Positions 24,911 through 33,146 of a DNA stretch of 64,000 nt are shown piece by piece (positions within the stretch are counted from its first letter, which is position 1; each line of letters starts with the position of its first letter). Source of the DNA: CADEDH01 sp041394285 (GTDB lineage Bacteria > Actinomycetota > Acidimicrobiia > Acidimicrobiales > SZUA-35); the NCBI GenBank assembly GCA_041394285.1, contig JAWKIL010000028.1, positions 1 to 64,000 on the forward strand, read 5' to 3'. The position numbers and the translations under genes were made by a program. A model generated the notes under the pieces. The model made no database searches, was not told where the DNA came from, and was given only the letters and a program-made list of their open reading frames with translations.

Positions 24911-25779
24911 CAGCTGCTCTTCAGGCGGTAGATCGTGCGGCCGACCGGTTCGAACTGGTCGGTGCCGTCGAGCATGGACTCCGAGTGCCCGATGAACAGG
25001 TAGCCGTCGGGGGCCATGATCTGGGCGAAGCGGTTGAACAGCGCCCGCCGGTCTTCCTTGGAGAAGTAGATCACCACGTTGCGGCAGAAGATCACGTCGA
25101 TCGGGCCCTGCATGGGCCAGGGGTGGAACAGGTTCAGGACCCGGAAGTACATGGCCTGGCGCAGGCTGTCTTCCACCTGCACCCGGCTGCTGCCGTCGGC
25201 GGCGGTGCCGTCGGCCCGGCGGAACCAGCGGCGCATCTCGGCCGTCTCGTAGCCCGGGATCTCGTTCATGCCGTACACCCCGGCCTGGGCCCGGGCCACG
25301 ACGTTGGAGTCGATGTCGGTGGCCAGCACCTTCCAGTCCCACGGGTAGGCCTGGCGCTCCATGGCCCGGGCCATGGTGATGGCGATGCTGTAGGGCTCCT
25401 GCCCGGTGGAGCAGGCGGCCGACCAGATCCGCAGCCGCCGGCTGGCCTGGCGGGTCTTCATCAGCTGGGGGATGGCCTCGTCGTGGAGGAAGGTGAAGTG
25501 GTGGCCCTCACGGAAGAAGGCCGTCACGTTGGTGGTGATGCAGTTGACGAAGTTGGGTCGCTCGGGCGAGTCCTTCGGCGTCACCAGGGCCACGTACTCG
25601 TCGAAGCTGGTGAGCCGCAGCTCCCGCAGGCGGCGGCACACCCGGCCGTAGACCAGCTCCCGCTTGTGCTCGGCCAGCTCGATGCCGGCCTCCTCCCGGG
25701 CCAGCCGCCGGAGGCTGTCGAAGTGGCGCTGCTCGTAGGGGAACTCGCGCTCGGCCCTGTCGGGCATGGTGTCGGTCAT
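24910..25779 (-). CDS. cheR: chemotaxis protein methyltransferase CheR
   Basis: This 289-residue protein transfers methyl groups from SAM to receptor glutamates. The N-terminal helical domain contains LVYGRVCRRLREL and TTNVTAFFRE. The Rossmann SAM domain shows RIWSAACSTGQEPYSIA near residue 120, VLATDID near 150, and DVIFCRNVVIYF near 230. It ends GYLFIGHSESM and VGRTIYRLK. The start at 25779 gives the normal family length; a second in-frame ATG lies 4 codons later. It sits between the STAS gene and cheD in one operon. Confidence 0.95.
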   Translation of the reverse strand: MTDTMPDRAEREFPYEQRHFDSLRRLAREEAGIELAEHKRELVYGRVCRRLRELRLTSFDEYVALVTPKDSPERPNFVNCITTNVTAFFREGHHFTFLHDEAIPQLMKTRQASRRLRIWSAACSTGQEPYSIAITMARAMERQAYPWDWKVLATDIDSNVVARAQAGVYGMNEIPGYETAEMRRWFRRADGTAADGSSRVQVEDSLRQAMYFRVLNLFHPWPMQGPIDVIFCRNVVIYFSKEDRRALFNRFAQIMAPDGYLFIGHSESMLDGTDQFEPVGRTIYRLKSS

Positions 25780-25786
25780 CGGGCGC

Positions 25787-26080
25787 TCAGCTCACGAGGT
25801 CGGCGAAGCCGAGGAGGTCCACCGAGCGGCTGAAGGCGGGGCTGGGGTTGACCACCACCAGCCGCCGGTCGGCGTCCCGCAGTCCGGCGGCCAGAGCCGT
25901 CAGGCATTGCAGGACGGCGGCGTCCACCCGCTCGACCGACTCGCAGTCGAGTTCGACGTCGCCCTCGGCCTCGAGGGCGGCCCGGCACCGGGCCTGGATC
26001 TCCGTTCCCAGCCGGATGTCGGCCTGGACGGGAAGTTCGAAGCGGGTGGGTGACCCGCTGGTCTCGTTGTTCTCGCTCAT
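25787..26080 (-). CDS. STAS-domain protein
   Basis: This 97-residue stand-alone STAS domain has the expected beta-alpha pattern with LDCESVERVDAAVLQCLTAL as the central loop and helix. In regulatory STAS proteins the loop holds a phosphorylatable Ser/Thr (DSSG-like). Here the position is Ala-Ala (VDAAVLQ), so phosphorylation control is unlikely. Such STAS genes occur in chemotaxis operons between receptor and cheR; their role is unclear. It is 7 nt upstream of cheR and follows the PAS receptor. Confidence 0.82.
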   Translation of the reverse strand: MSENNETSGSPTRFELPVQADIRLGTEIQARCRAALEAEGDVELDCESVERVDAAVLQCLTALAAGLRDADRRLVVVNPSPAFSRSVDLLGFADLVS

Positions 26081-26145
26081 GGTCGATCTCCGTAGGACTG
26101 GGTCAGGGGACGGGTTCGGTGCCGGGCTGCCGCCCGAAGCCGGGC

Positions 26146-28836
26146 TCAGAACTCCTGCCAGGCCTCGTCGTCGCCGGCGGGCTGGGCCGGGGCGACCTCG
26201 ACCGGAGCGGCGGAACTCGCCGTTCGCCGTGCCAGCTGGTCGAACGTCCGGGGGGTGTGGGTGACCATCGACGACGGGGCGGCGGAGGCGATGTCTTCGA
26301 CGCCGTCGACCTTGAACTGCTGGGTCAGCTCCAGCAGCGCCCGCGCCTGCTGCTGCATGGAATCCGAGGCGGCGGCCGCCTCCTCCACCATGGCGGCGTT
26401 CTGCTGCGTCCCGTGGTCCATCTCGGCCACGGCCTGGTTCACCTGGCCGATGCCGGCCGACTGCTCCTCGGAGGCGGCTGCGATCTCGGCGATGATGTCG
26501 CTCACCTTCTTGACCGAGTTCACGATCTCCTGGAGCTGGCTCCCCGACTGGTTGACCAGGTTCGAGCCGTCGTCGACCTTGTCCAGGCTGTCCTGGATGA
26601 GGGCCTTGATCTCCTTGGCCGCCCCGGCCGACCGCTGGGCCAGGTTGCGCACCTCGCTGGCCACCACGGCGAAGCCTCGGCCCTGGTCGCCGGCCCGGGC
26701 CGCCTCCACTGCGGCGTTGAGGGCCAGCAGGTTCGTCTGGAAGGCGATCTCGTCGATCACGCCGATGATGTCGGCGATCTTCTTCGACGACTCGCTGATG
26801 GCGTGCATGGCGTCGACGGCCCGGTCCACCACCTGGCCACCGTCCTGGGCCTGCTCCCGGGCGCTGACCGCCAGCTGGCTGGCCTTGCGGGCGTTGTCGG
26901 CGTTCTGCTGCACCGTGGCCGTCATCTCCTCCATGGAGGACGCGGTCTCCTCCAGCGAGGAGGCCTGGCTCTCGGTCCGCCGGCTCAGGTCCTGGTTGGC
27001 CAGCGCCACCTCCTTGGCCGACGTCGACATCGACGCCGCCGAGCCGCGGATCTGGGTCACCAGGCCGGCCAGGTTCTCGATGCTGCGGTTGGTGGCGTCC
27101 TGGAGCAGCACCAGATCGCCCTGGTAGTCACCCTCGATGGCCCGGGTCAGATCACCCTCGGCCACCGAGCCCATCACGCTGGAGGCCTGACCCACCAGGT
27201 CCTGGATGGCCTGCTGGAAGCGCTTCTCATCGGTGATGTCGGTGGCGAACTTCACCACCTTCACTGGGTTGCCCTGACGGTCGAGCACAGGGTTGTAGCT
27301 GGACCGCAGCCACACCTCCTCCCCCGACTTGGTGATCCGCCGGTAGTCGCCGGCGTCGAACTGGCCCCGGCCCAGCTTGTCCCACAGCATGGCGTAGGAG
27401 GGGCTGGCGACCTCAGCGGGGTCGACGAAGGTCCGGTGGTGGCGGCCCACGATCTCGTCCAGGCTGTAGCCCATCCGCTTCAGGAAGTTGTCATTGGCGG
27501 TGGTGACGGAGCCGTCGAGGTCGAACTCGATCATGGCCTGGGCCCGGTCGATGGCCTCGATCTTCGACTTCACGTCGAGGAACTCGGTGAGGTCCTCCCA
27601 CTCCAGCGTGCAACCCACGTAGTTGCCGTCGGGGTCGATCTGGGCCGTCACGTTGAGGCCGAACGACATGCCGGCGACCTGGATGTCGGCCCGGTACGGC
27701 AGCTTGGACGGGTCGTCGAGCAGGCGGCGCTGGTGGTCGGGTTTGGCGTGGAACTGGTCGATGCACTGGCCGATCAGGTTGTCGGCGCTGAACCCGGGCC
27801 AGACCTGGCGGAACTTCGGCTCGGCCCGCCGCATCAGCTCGGTGGCCGCCTCGTTGACGTAGTAGATGACGAAGTCGCGGTCCACCATCATGATGGCGGT
27901 GCGGACCTGGCCCAGGGCCTCGGCCCGGAACTTGGCCACGGCCTCGGCCGACTTGGCCTCGGTGATCTCGGTGGCGAACTCCACGATCTTGACCGGCTTG
28001 CCCTTGCGGTCGAACACCGGGTTGTAGCTGGCCCGCAGCCACACCAGCTCGCCGGCGTGGTTGCGCCGCTTGTGGTCGCCCTCCTGCCGCTCGCCTCGCA
28101 GCAGGTTCGTCCACATCTCCCGGTACTCCCGGGAGTTGGCCAGGTCACGGTCGCAGAAGACGTCGTGGTGCTTGCCCACGATCTCGTCGAGCCCGTAGCC
28201 CATGAACTCGAGGTAGTTCTCGTTGGCGGTGATGATCGTGCCGTCGAGCTCGTACTCGGCCACGCCCTGGCTGCGGTCGATGGTGGCCAGCTTGGACGAG
28301 ACGTCGAGCAGCTCGGTCAGGTTCTCCCACTCGAGCGTGGTGCCCACGAGCTGGCCGTCGTCGTCGAACTGGCCGGCCATGTGGAGGCCGAAGGAGAAGC
28401 GGCCCACCTTGATGTCGGCGTGGTAGGGCAGCTTGGACGGGTCGGCCAGCAGGCGGCGCTGGTGCTCGGGGTTCACGTGGAACTGGTCGATGCACTGGCC
28501 GATCAGGTTGTCGGCGCTGAACCCGGGCCAGATCTGGCGGAACTCGGGTTCGGCCGAGCGCATGAGGGTCTCGGCCGCGTCGTTCAGGTAGTAGATGACC
28601 AGATCGCTGTCGGTCATCATGATCGGGGTGCTGACGTTCTTGAGCGCCTCGATCTGGTAGCGGACCGAAGCGGGCATCCGGGCCGGGGCCTTGGCTCCCC
28701 CGCCGCCGGCCGGCGGCTTGCGGGCCGGGGTACGAGGGGCAGCGGCCTTCTTGGCCGGAGCCTTGCGGCCAGCGGGGGCGCGGCCGTCCGAAGACGGAGC
28801 CCGGTTGGCGCGAGCCTTGGCGGTGGTCTGATTCAC
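26146..28836 (-). CDS. soluble PAS-domain methyl-accepting chemotaxis protein
   Basis: This 896-residue receptor has no membrane helix. Residues 1-50 are a Lys/Ala/Pro/Arg tail (KAPAKKAAAPRTPARKPP). Two tandem PAS pairs follow (about 55-285 and 290-530), very similar to each other. Each starts VIYY(L/V)N(D/E)AA, contains FSADNLIGQCIDQFH, and ends in a PAC-like YNPV(F/L)DR. A HAMP-like segment lies near 545-600 and the MCP signalling domain at about 610-850 (SLEETASSMEEMTATV; LALNAAVEAARAGDQGRGF). The protein ends AWQEF, close to the NWETF tether for CheR/CheB. The GTG at 28836 has CGGAG 5 nt upstream; GTG 28842 would overlap the cheW stop. Confidence 0.92.
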   Translation of the reverse strand: MNQTTAKARANRAPSSDGRAPAGRKAPAKKAAAPRTPARKPPAGGGGAKAPARMPASVRYQIEALKNVSTPIMMTDSDLVIYYLNDAAETLMRSAEPEFRQIWPGFSADNLIGQCIDQFHVNPEHQRRLLADPSKLPYHADIKVGRFSFGLHMAGQFDDDGQLVGTTLEWENLTELLDVSSKLATIDRSQGVAEYELDGTIITANENYLEFMGYGLDEIVGKHHDVFCDRDLANSREYREMWTNLLRGERQEGDHKRRNHAGELVWLRASYNPVFDRKGKPVKIVEFATEITEAKSAEAVAKFRAEALGQVRTAIMMVDRDFVIYYVNEAATELMRRAEPKFRQVWPGFSADNLIGQCIDQFHAKPDHQRRLLDDPSKLPYRADIQVAGMSFGLNVTAQIDPDGNYVGCTLEWEDLTEFLDVKSKIEAIDRAQAMIEFDLDGSVTTANDNFLKRMGYSLDEIVGRHHRTFVDPAEVASPSYAMLWDKLGRGQFDAGDYRRITKSGEEVWLRSSYNPVLDRQGNPVKVVKFATDITDEKRFQQAIQDLVGQASSVMGSVAEGDLTRAIEGDYQGDLVLLQDATNRSIENLAGLVTQIRGSAASMSTSAKEVALANQDLSRRTESQASSLEETASSMEEMTATVQQNADNARKASQLAVSAREQAQDGGQVVDRAVDAMHAISESSKKIADIIGVIDEIAFQTNLLALNAAVEAARAGDQGRGFAVVASEVRNLAQRSAGAAKEIKALIQDSLDKVDDGSNLVNQSGSQLQEIVNSVKKVSDIIAEIAAASEEQSAGIGQVNQAVAEMDHGTQQNAAMVEEAAAASDSMQQQARALLELTQQFKVDGVEDIASAAPSSMVTHTPRTFDQLARRTASSAAPVEVAPAQPAGDDEAWQEF

Positions 28837-28838
28837 TG

Positions 28839-29402
28839 TCACTCCGTTTCTTCGGGCGAGCTGTTCGGGACGTTGTGGTGCGAGATGTCGGCGATGCCGT
28901 CGAAGGTGGAGAAGACGGTGTCGAGACCGATCAGGCGATCGATGTCGAGCAGGATCACCATCTTCTCGTCGACGGCGGCGAGGCCTTTGATGAACTGGGT
29001 GTTGACCCGGGCCCCGAAGTCGGGGGCCGGCTGCACGTTCTCGGCGGCCACGTTGTAGACGTCGGACACGGCGTCCACCACGAAGCCCATGGTCCGGGTG
29101 CCGGTGTCGCCCTCGATGCGAAGCACGATCACGACCGTGGTGTTGGTGTAGTCGGCGGCGGCCAGGTCGAAGCGGCGGCGGAGGTCGACGATGGGGATCA
29201 CCGTGCCCCGCAGGTTCATCACCCCCCGGATGTAGTCCGGGGTGTTGGGGATCTCGGTGGCCCGCTCCCAACCCTTGATCTCCTGCACCCGCAGGATGTC
29301 GACCCCGTACTCCTCCTGACCGAGCAGGAACGTGAGGTACTGGTCGGTCGACAGGCCGGCGTCGGCCGCCGTGCCCATGAATTCGGTGGTGATCGTGCTC
29401 AC
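28839..29402 (-). CDS. cheW: chemotaxis coupling protein CheW
   Basis: This 187-residue CheW couples receptors to CheA. The SH3-like domain has QYLTFLLGQEEYGVDILRVQEIKGW, the conserved NTPDYIRGVMNLRGTVIPIVDLRRRF, and a C-terminal MGFVVDAVSDVYN and KGLAAVDEKMVILLDID. An extension of about 20 residues lies at each end. GTG 29402 is chosen for the family N-terminus and AAGGGA upstream. It lies between cheA and the PAS receptor. Confidence 0.94.
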   Translation of the reverse strand: MSTITTEFMGTAADAGLSTDQYLTFLLGQEEYGVDILRVQEIKGWERATEIPNTPDYIRGVMNLRGTVIPIVDLRRRFDLAAADYTNTTVVIVLRIEGDTGTRTMGFVVDAVSDVYNVAAENVQPAPDFGARVNTQFIKGLAAVDEKMVILLDIDRLIGLDTVFSTFDGIADISHHNVPNSSPEETE

Positions 29403-29431
29403 CTGGGGGGTCCCTTCTGTCGTCTCTGCTG

Positions 29432-31525
29432 TTAGAGGGTCTGGCGGTACAGACCGAGGACGCTGTTGACGTCGAGGATCATGGCCACGGTGCCGTCGCC
29501 GAGGATGGTGGCGCCGGACAGGCCGGGCACGGCCCGGAAGTTGGTCTTCAGGCTCTTGATCACGATCTGCTGCTGGGCCAGGAGGTCGTCGACCAGGATC
29601 CCGGCCCGGGTTCCCTCCGCCTCCACCACCACCAGCAGGGGCGGGGTGTCGGCGGTCTCCGCCGCCGGGGGGATGCCGAAGGACTCGCTCAGGTCGATGA
29701 CGGGGATGGCGGCTTCCCGGTGGCGGTACACACCGGCGCCTCGGGCCAGCGAGCTGGTGAGCGACGGGTCGAACAGGATCGACTCCACGATCGACACCAG
29801 GGGCACGATGAACACCTGGTCCCGGACGCGAACCACCTGGCCGTCGAGGATGGCCAGGGTCAGCGGGAGCCGGATGCGGAACCGGGAGCCCTTGCCCGCC
29901 GCCGACTCGACCTCGATGACGCCGCCCAGGTCCACGATGTTGCGCTTGACCACGTCCATGCCCACGCCGCGGCCGGAGACGTCGCTGATCGTCTCGGCGG
30001 TGGAGAACCCGGGGTGGAAGATGAGGTCGTGGATCTGGCGCTCGGTGAGTTGGTCGTCCTCGCCCACCAGGCCCCGCTCCCGGGCCTTGGCCACGATGCG
30101 CTGGGTGTTGAGTCCGGCGCCGTCGTCGGCGATCTCGATGACGATGTTGCCGCCCTCGTGATAGGCGTCGAGCGTGATGCGGCCGGTCTCCGGCTTGCCG
30201 TTGGCCACCCGGACCTCGGGGGTCTCCAGGCCGTGGTCGAGGGCGTTGCGGATCAGGTGGACCAGCGGGTCGCCGATCTTCTCCATCACCGTCTTGTCCA
30301 GCTCGGTGGTCTCGCCGTGGATCTTCAGCTCCACCTTCTTGCCCAGCTTGCCCGACAGGTCCCGCACCAGGCGGGGCAGGCGGTTGAACGAGAAGCTGAT
30401 GGGCAGCATGCGGATCTGCATGACGCTGCCCTGGAGCTCGCGGGTGTTGCGCTCCAGGTCGGCCAGGCCCTCCTGCAGCTTCTCCAGATCGATGGCGTTG
30501 CCCTGCGCCAGCTCCTGCAGCATCGACTGGGTGATCACGAGCTCGCCCACCATGTTGATGAGCGTGTCGATCTTCTCGATGTCGACCCGGATGGAGGTGG
30601 TGGTGGCGGTGGCCGGGCCGTGGGCCGCCTCGGCCTGGCGTCGCTCGCCGCCGGTGCGGCGTTCGGTGTCGGTCGGGGCGGCGGCGGGCCCGTCGGCATC
30701 GGCGCCCGCGGCCGGCTCGCTGGGGGCCGTCTCGGCCTCGGGGTCGGCGGCCGGAACGGCGGGGGTGTCGAGCCGGGTGATGGTGATCTCGGCGTCGTCC
30801 TCCACCCACTCGAAGACCTGCTCGATGGCGCTCTGCTCGGTGGGCCCCTCCAGCTCCACGGTCCACGCCGTGTAGCAGCTCTCGACGTCGAGATCGGCCA
30901 GCGCCGGTAGGGCCGAGGTGTCGGCCACCACGGTGTAGGCGCCCAGCTCAGCCAGCTCGCCCAGGATGCGGACCGGATCGTTGCCGGTGCGGAACAGATG
31001 GGGCTGGGGCTTGAACGTGACCCGCCACGTGCCGAGGGCGGCACCGCTGACGGCGTCGCCGCTGCCTGCATCGACGGCGCTGGTCGGGGTGGGGACGGCC
31101 GGCGAGGGGACGGGGGCGGCTCCGCCGGCCGGCAGGTCGCTGTCCACCAGCTCCTGCAGCCGGGCCTGGACGCCGACCACCTCGGCCGGGTCGAGCTCGC
31201 TGCCGTCGCGGGTGGCCGACAGCATCTCCCGTAGCACGTCGATGCTCTCCAACAGCACGTCCACCGCTTCCTGGGTCACCTCGGCCTGGCCGCTGCGGCG
31301 CCGGTCGAGGATCGTCTCCAGCAGGTGGGTGAACTCGGTGACGGCGGTGAAGCCGAAGGTGCCGGCGCCGCCCTTGATCGAATGGGCCGCCCGGAAGATC
31401 TGGTTGATGGCCTCGTTGTTGTCGGCCCCGACCTCCAGCTCGAGCAGGCCCGACTCCATCAGCTCCAGACCCTCGAGCGACTCCTCGAAGAAGGTCTGGT
31501 GGAACTTGGTGACGTCGATGGCCAC
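29432..31525 (-). CDS. cheA: chemotaxis histidine kinase CheA
   Basis: This 697-residue protein has domains in order: HPt P1 (about 1-110) with the phosphorylated His in AAHSIKGGAGTFG near residue 48; an acidic/Ala linker; a P2-like domain at about 175-260 (WRVTFKPQPHLFRTGNDP, ending WVEDDAEITI); a dimerisation domain (DIEKIDTLINMVGELVI); and an HATPase domain. The HATPase shows NALDHGLE (N box), DDGAGL (G1) and GRGVGMDVV (G2). A CheW-like P5 domain lies at about 565-697. The GTG start shares a G with the cheY stop (TAGTG), so translation is coupled. It is the signal-transmitting kinase of the operon. Confidence 0.95.
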   Translation of the reverse strand: MAIDVTKFHQTFFEESLEGLELMESGLLELEVGADNNEAINQIFRAAHSIKGGAGTFGFTAVTEFTHLLETILDRRRSGQAEVTQEAVDVLLESIDVLREMLSATRDGSELDPAEVVGVQARLQELVDSDLPAGGAAPVPSPAVPTPTSAVDAGSGDAVSGAALGTWRVTFKPQPHLFRTGNDPVRILGELAELGAYTVVADTSALPALADLDVESCYTAWTVELEGPTEQSAIEQVFEWVEDDAEITITRLDTPAVPAADPEAETAPSEPAAGADADGPAAAPTDTERRTGGERRQAEAAHGPATATTTSIRVDIEKIDTLINMVGELVITQSMLQELAQGNAIDLEKLQEGLADLERNTRELQGSVMQIRMLPISFSFNRLPRLVRDLSGKLGKKVELKIHGETTELDKTVMEKIGDPLVHLIRNALDHGLETPEVRVANGKPETGRITLDAYHEGGNIVIEIADDGAGLNTQRIVAKARERGLVGEDDQLTERQIHDLIFHPGFSTAETISDVSGRGVGMDVVKRNIVDLGGVIEVESAAGKGSRFRIRLPLTLAILDGQVVRVRDQVFIVPLVSIVESILFDPSLTSSLARGAGVYRHREAAIPVIDLSESFGIPPAAETADTPPLLVVVEAEGTRAGILVDDLLAQQQIVIKSLKTNFRAVPGLSGATILGDGTVAMILDVNSVLGLYRQTL

Positions 31526-31887
31526 TACTTGATGACCTTGCTGATCGTGGCCAGCAGCTGCTCCGGGTTGAAGGGCTTGACGATCCACCCGGTGGCCCCG
31601 GCCGCCTTGCCCTCGGCCTTCTTCTCCGGCGCCGACTCGGTGGTCAGCAGGAGCATGGGGGTGAACTTGTAGGCCGGGAGCTGGCGGAGGTTCCGGATCA
31701 GCGAGATCCCGTCCATCTTCGGCATGTTCACGTCGGTGAGCACCACATCGGCCCGGCGGGTCTGGGCCTTGGCCAGCGCGTCCTCGCCGTCGACGGCTTC
31801 GATGACGTCGAAGCCGGCCTCCTTGAGCGTGAACGCCACGAGCTGTCGCATGGACACGGAGTCGTCCACGGCGAGAATGGAGGGCAT
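31525..31887 (-). CDS. cheY: chemotaxis response regulator CheY
   Basis: This 120-residue single receiver domain has the acidic pair D8-D9, the phosphoacceptor D52 in VVLTDVNMPKMDG, Thr-Thr in LLLTTES, and Lys in IVKPF. It is the diffusible output of CheA, normally acting on a flagellar or pilus motor; no flagellar genes are in the window, but a type IV pilus locus follows 13 kb away. ATG 31887 has GAGGTGA upstream. It is first in the operon cheY-cheA-cheW-receptor-STAS-cheR-cheD-cheB-receptor. Confidence 0.95.
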   Translation of the reverse strand: MPSILAVDDSVSMRQLVAFTLKEAGFDVIEAVDGEDALAKAQTRRADVVLTDVNMPKMDGISLIRNLRQLPAYKFTPMLLLTTESAPEKKAEGKAAGATGWIVKPFNPEQLLATISKVIK

Positions 31888-32015
31888 CGGTCACCTCGTT
31901 CGATGAGCAGGAGCGGGCGCCGGGCGAGCGCCACAGATCCTGCATCGACCCAAAGGGCCGATTGATTGAGGATGTACCAGTTTTGGATCAGTGAGGCCGG
32001 TCGGTCGGCCCCGGC
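31888..32015 (-). promoter_or_regulatory. probable promoter region of the chemotaxis operon
   Basis: This is the gap upstream of cheY. It contains a notably AT-rich patch (about 31958-31992) in otherwise GC-rich sequence, with GTACATCC and TCAATCAATC on the minus strand. No exact box is assigned. Confidence 0.3.
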
Positions 32016-32984
32016 TCAGCTCTGGTCGGCCCCCCGCAACGCCTGGCGGAGCTGGCGGTCGTGGCGGGTGGCGGCCCCACCCCTGGTGCTGGTGAAGGGC
32101 TCCCACCGGGGCGGCAGCCCCTCGGGCCGGTCGCCCATCACCGTGGCCCGCTGGATGATCCGCTCGCCGCTGAAGTCGTTGACCACGAAGTGCTGGGTGC
32201 AGCGGTTGTCCCAGATGGCGATCGTGCCCTCGGTCCACCGGTACCGAACGGTGAAACGGGGCTGGGCCACCCAGCCGGTGAGGAAGCCCAGCAGGGCGTC
32301 GCTCTCGGGGGCGCTGAGCTCCACGATCCGCCGGGTGAAGTGCTCGTTCACGTAGAGGGCCCGCCGGCCGGTGACCGGGTGGATGCGCACCACGGGGTGG
32401 ATGGCGGTCTTCTCCGGCCGGTTGTGGGGCGACGCATCGTGGAGGGCGGTGAGGCCGTCGCACAGGTCCCGCATCGGGGCCGACAGCTCCTCGTAGGCCA
32501 GCTCCAGGTTGGTCCACATGGTGTCGCCCCCCACCTCGGGGCAGCGGATCATGTTCAGCACCGACATCACCGAGGGCGACGGCAGGAACGTGAGATCGGT
32601 GTGCCACTCGTCGGCGATGCCCCCGGCCGAGGCGGCCAGCTCGAACACCGACGGATGGTCGAGGCCGGCGTTGCGCAGGTTGGGGTGGGCCTCCAGCGGC
32701 CCGAGCTGTTCGGCCAGGGCCACGTGCTGGTCCAGCGTGAGGTGCTGGCCGGGGAAGAACAGCACCCGGTGGCGGAGCAGCAGGGCCAGCACGGTGTCCA
32801 CCTCGGCCCGCCCCGCGCCGGCCAGCGGCAGGCCGGTGACCTCGGCCCCCAGGGCGGCGGCGAGAGGCCGGATCTCGCAGCTCACGTGCTGTGTTGTTGC
32901 GGGGGCTCCACCCCCGGGCCCCATCCCGGCCGGGGCCCCACCCGGCCGGCTGCTACGCAGCTCGGGTTCGCTGGTGGTCGTCAT
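32016..32984 (-). CDS. TauD/TfdA-family Fe(II)/2-oxoglutarate dioxygenase
   Basis: This 322-residue dioxygenase couples 2-oxoglutarate decarboxylation to oxidation of a substrate. The iron facial triad is visible as HTD in EWHTDLTFLPSP near residue 126 and the distal His in NRCTQHFVVNDF near residue 262. The 2-oxoglutarate Arg lies in GERIIQRATVMGD. FPGQHLTLDQHVALAEQLG is a family landmark near the N-terminus. ATG 32984 has AAGGAGA 8 nt upstream. Residues 10-30 are a Gly/Pro/Ala insertion encoded by GC palindromes at about 32900-32940 and have no family counterpart. The substrate (sulfonate, aryloxyacid or other) is unknown. Confidence 0.88.
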   Translation of the reverse strand: MTTTSEPELRSSRPGGAPAGMGPGGGAPATTQHVSCEIRPLAAALGAEVTGLPLAGAGRAEVDTVLALLLRHRVLFFPGQHLTLDQHVALAEQLGPLEAHPNLRNAGLDHPSVFELAASAGGIADEWHTDLTFLPSPSVMSVLNMIRCPEVGGDTMWTNLELAYEELSAPMRDLCDGLTALHDASPHNRPEKTAIHPVVRIHPVTGRRALYVNEHFTRRIVELSAPESDALLGFLTGWVAQPRFTVRYRWTEGTIAIWDNRCTQHFVVNDFSGERIIQRATVMGDRPEGLPPRWEPFTSTRGGAATRHDRQLRQALRGADQS

Positions 32985-33083
32985 CTCGCCGTTCTCCTTC
33001 ACCCGCCCATTTGCCGGTGGCCTCGGTACCCCCTCCAGCCTGCCAGGCCCCGACGCCCGGCGCACGGGCGGGGGCGTGGTCCT

Positions 33084-33120
33084 GATTTCCCGCGGGAAAT
33101 CGCGCCCGCCCGGGCGGGCG
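33084..33120. repeat. two adjacent perfect 18-bp palindromes
   Basis: 33084-33101 (GATTTCCCG/CGGGAAATC) and 33103-33120 (CGCCCGCCC/GGGCGGGCG) are both exact and separated by one base. They lie between the divergent dioxygenase and VOC genes, the second overlapping the expected -35 of the VOC promoter. They are candidate regulator sites. Confidence 0.6.
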
Positions 33121-33134
33121 GTGGCCACAACGCC

Positions 33135-33140
33135 TACGGT
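33135..33140 (+). promoter_or_regulatory. TANNNT -10 box, leaderless start
   Basis: TACGGT lies 6 nt before ATG 33147, and no ribosome site is present. Confidence 0.5.
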
Positions 33141-33146
33141 CTCGGC

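Noticed and set aside
26050..29058. A 1002-codon plus-strand open frame opposite the PAS receptor
   Set aside because: It mirrors the receptor gene in a GC-rich genome, has low-complexity His/Gly/Asp/Leu text and no homology pattern. The minus strand holds clear chemotaxis domains.
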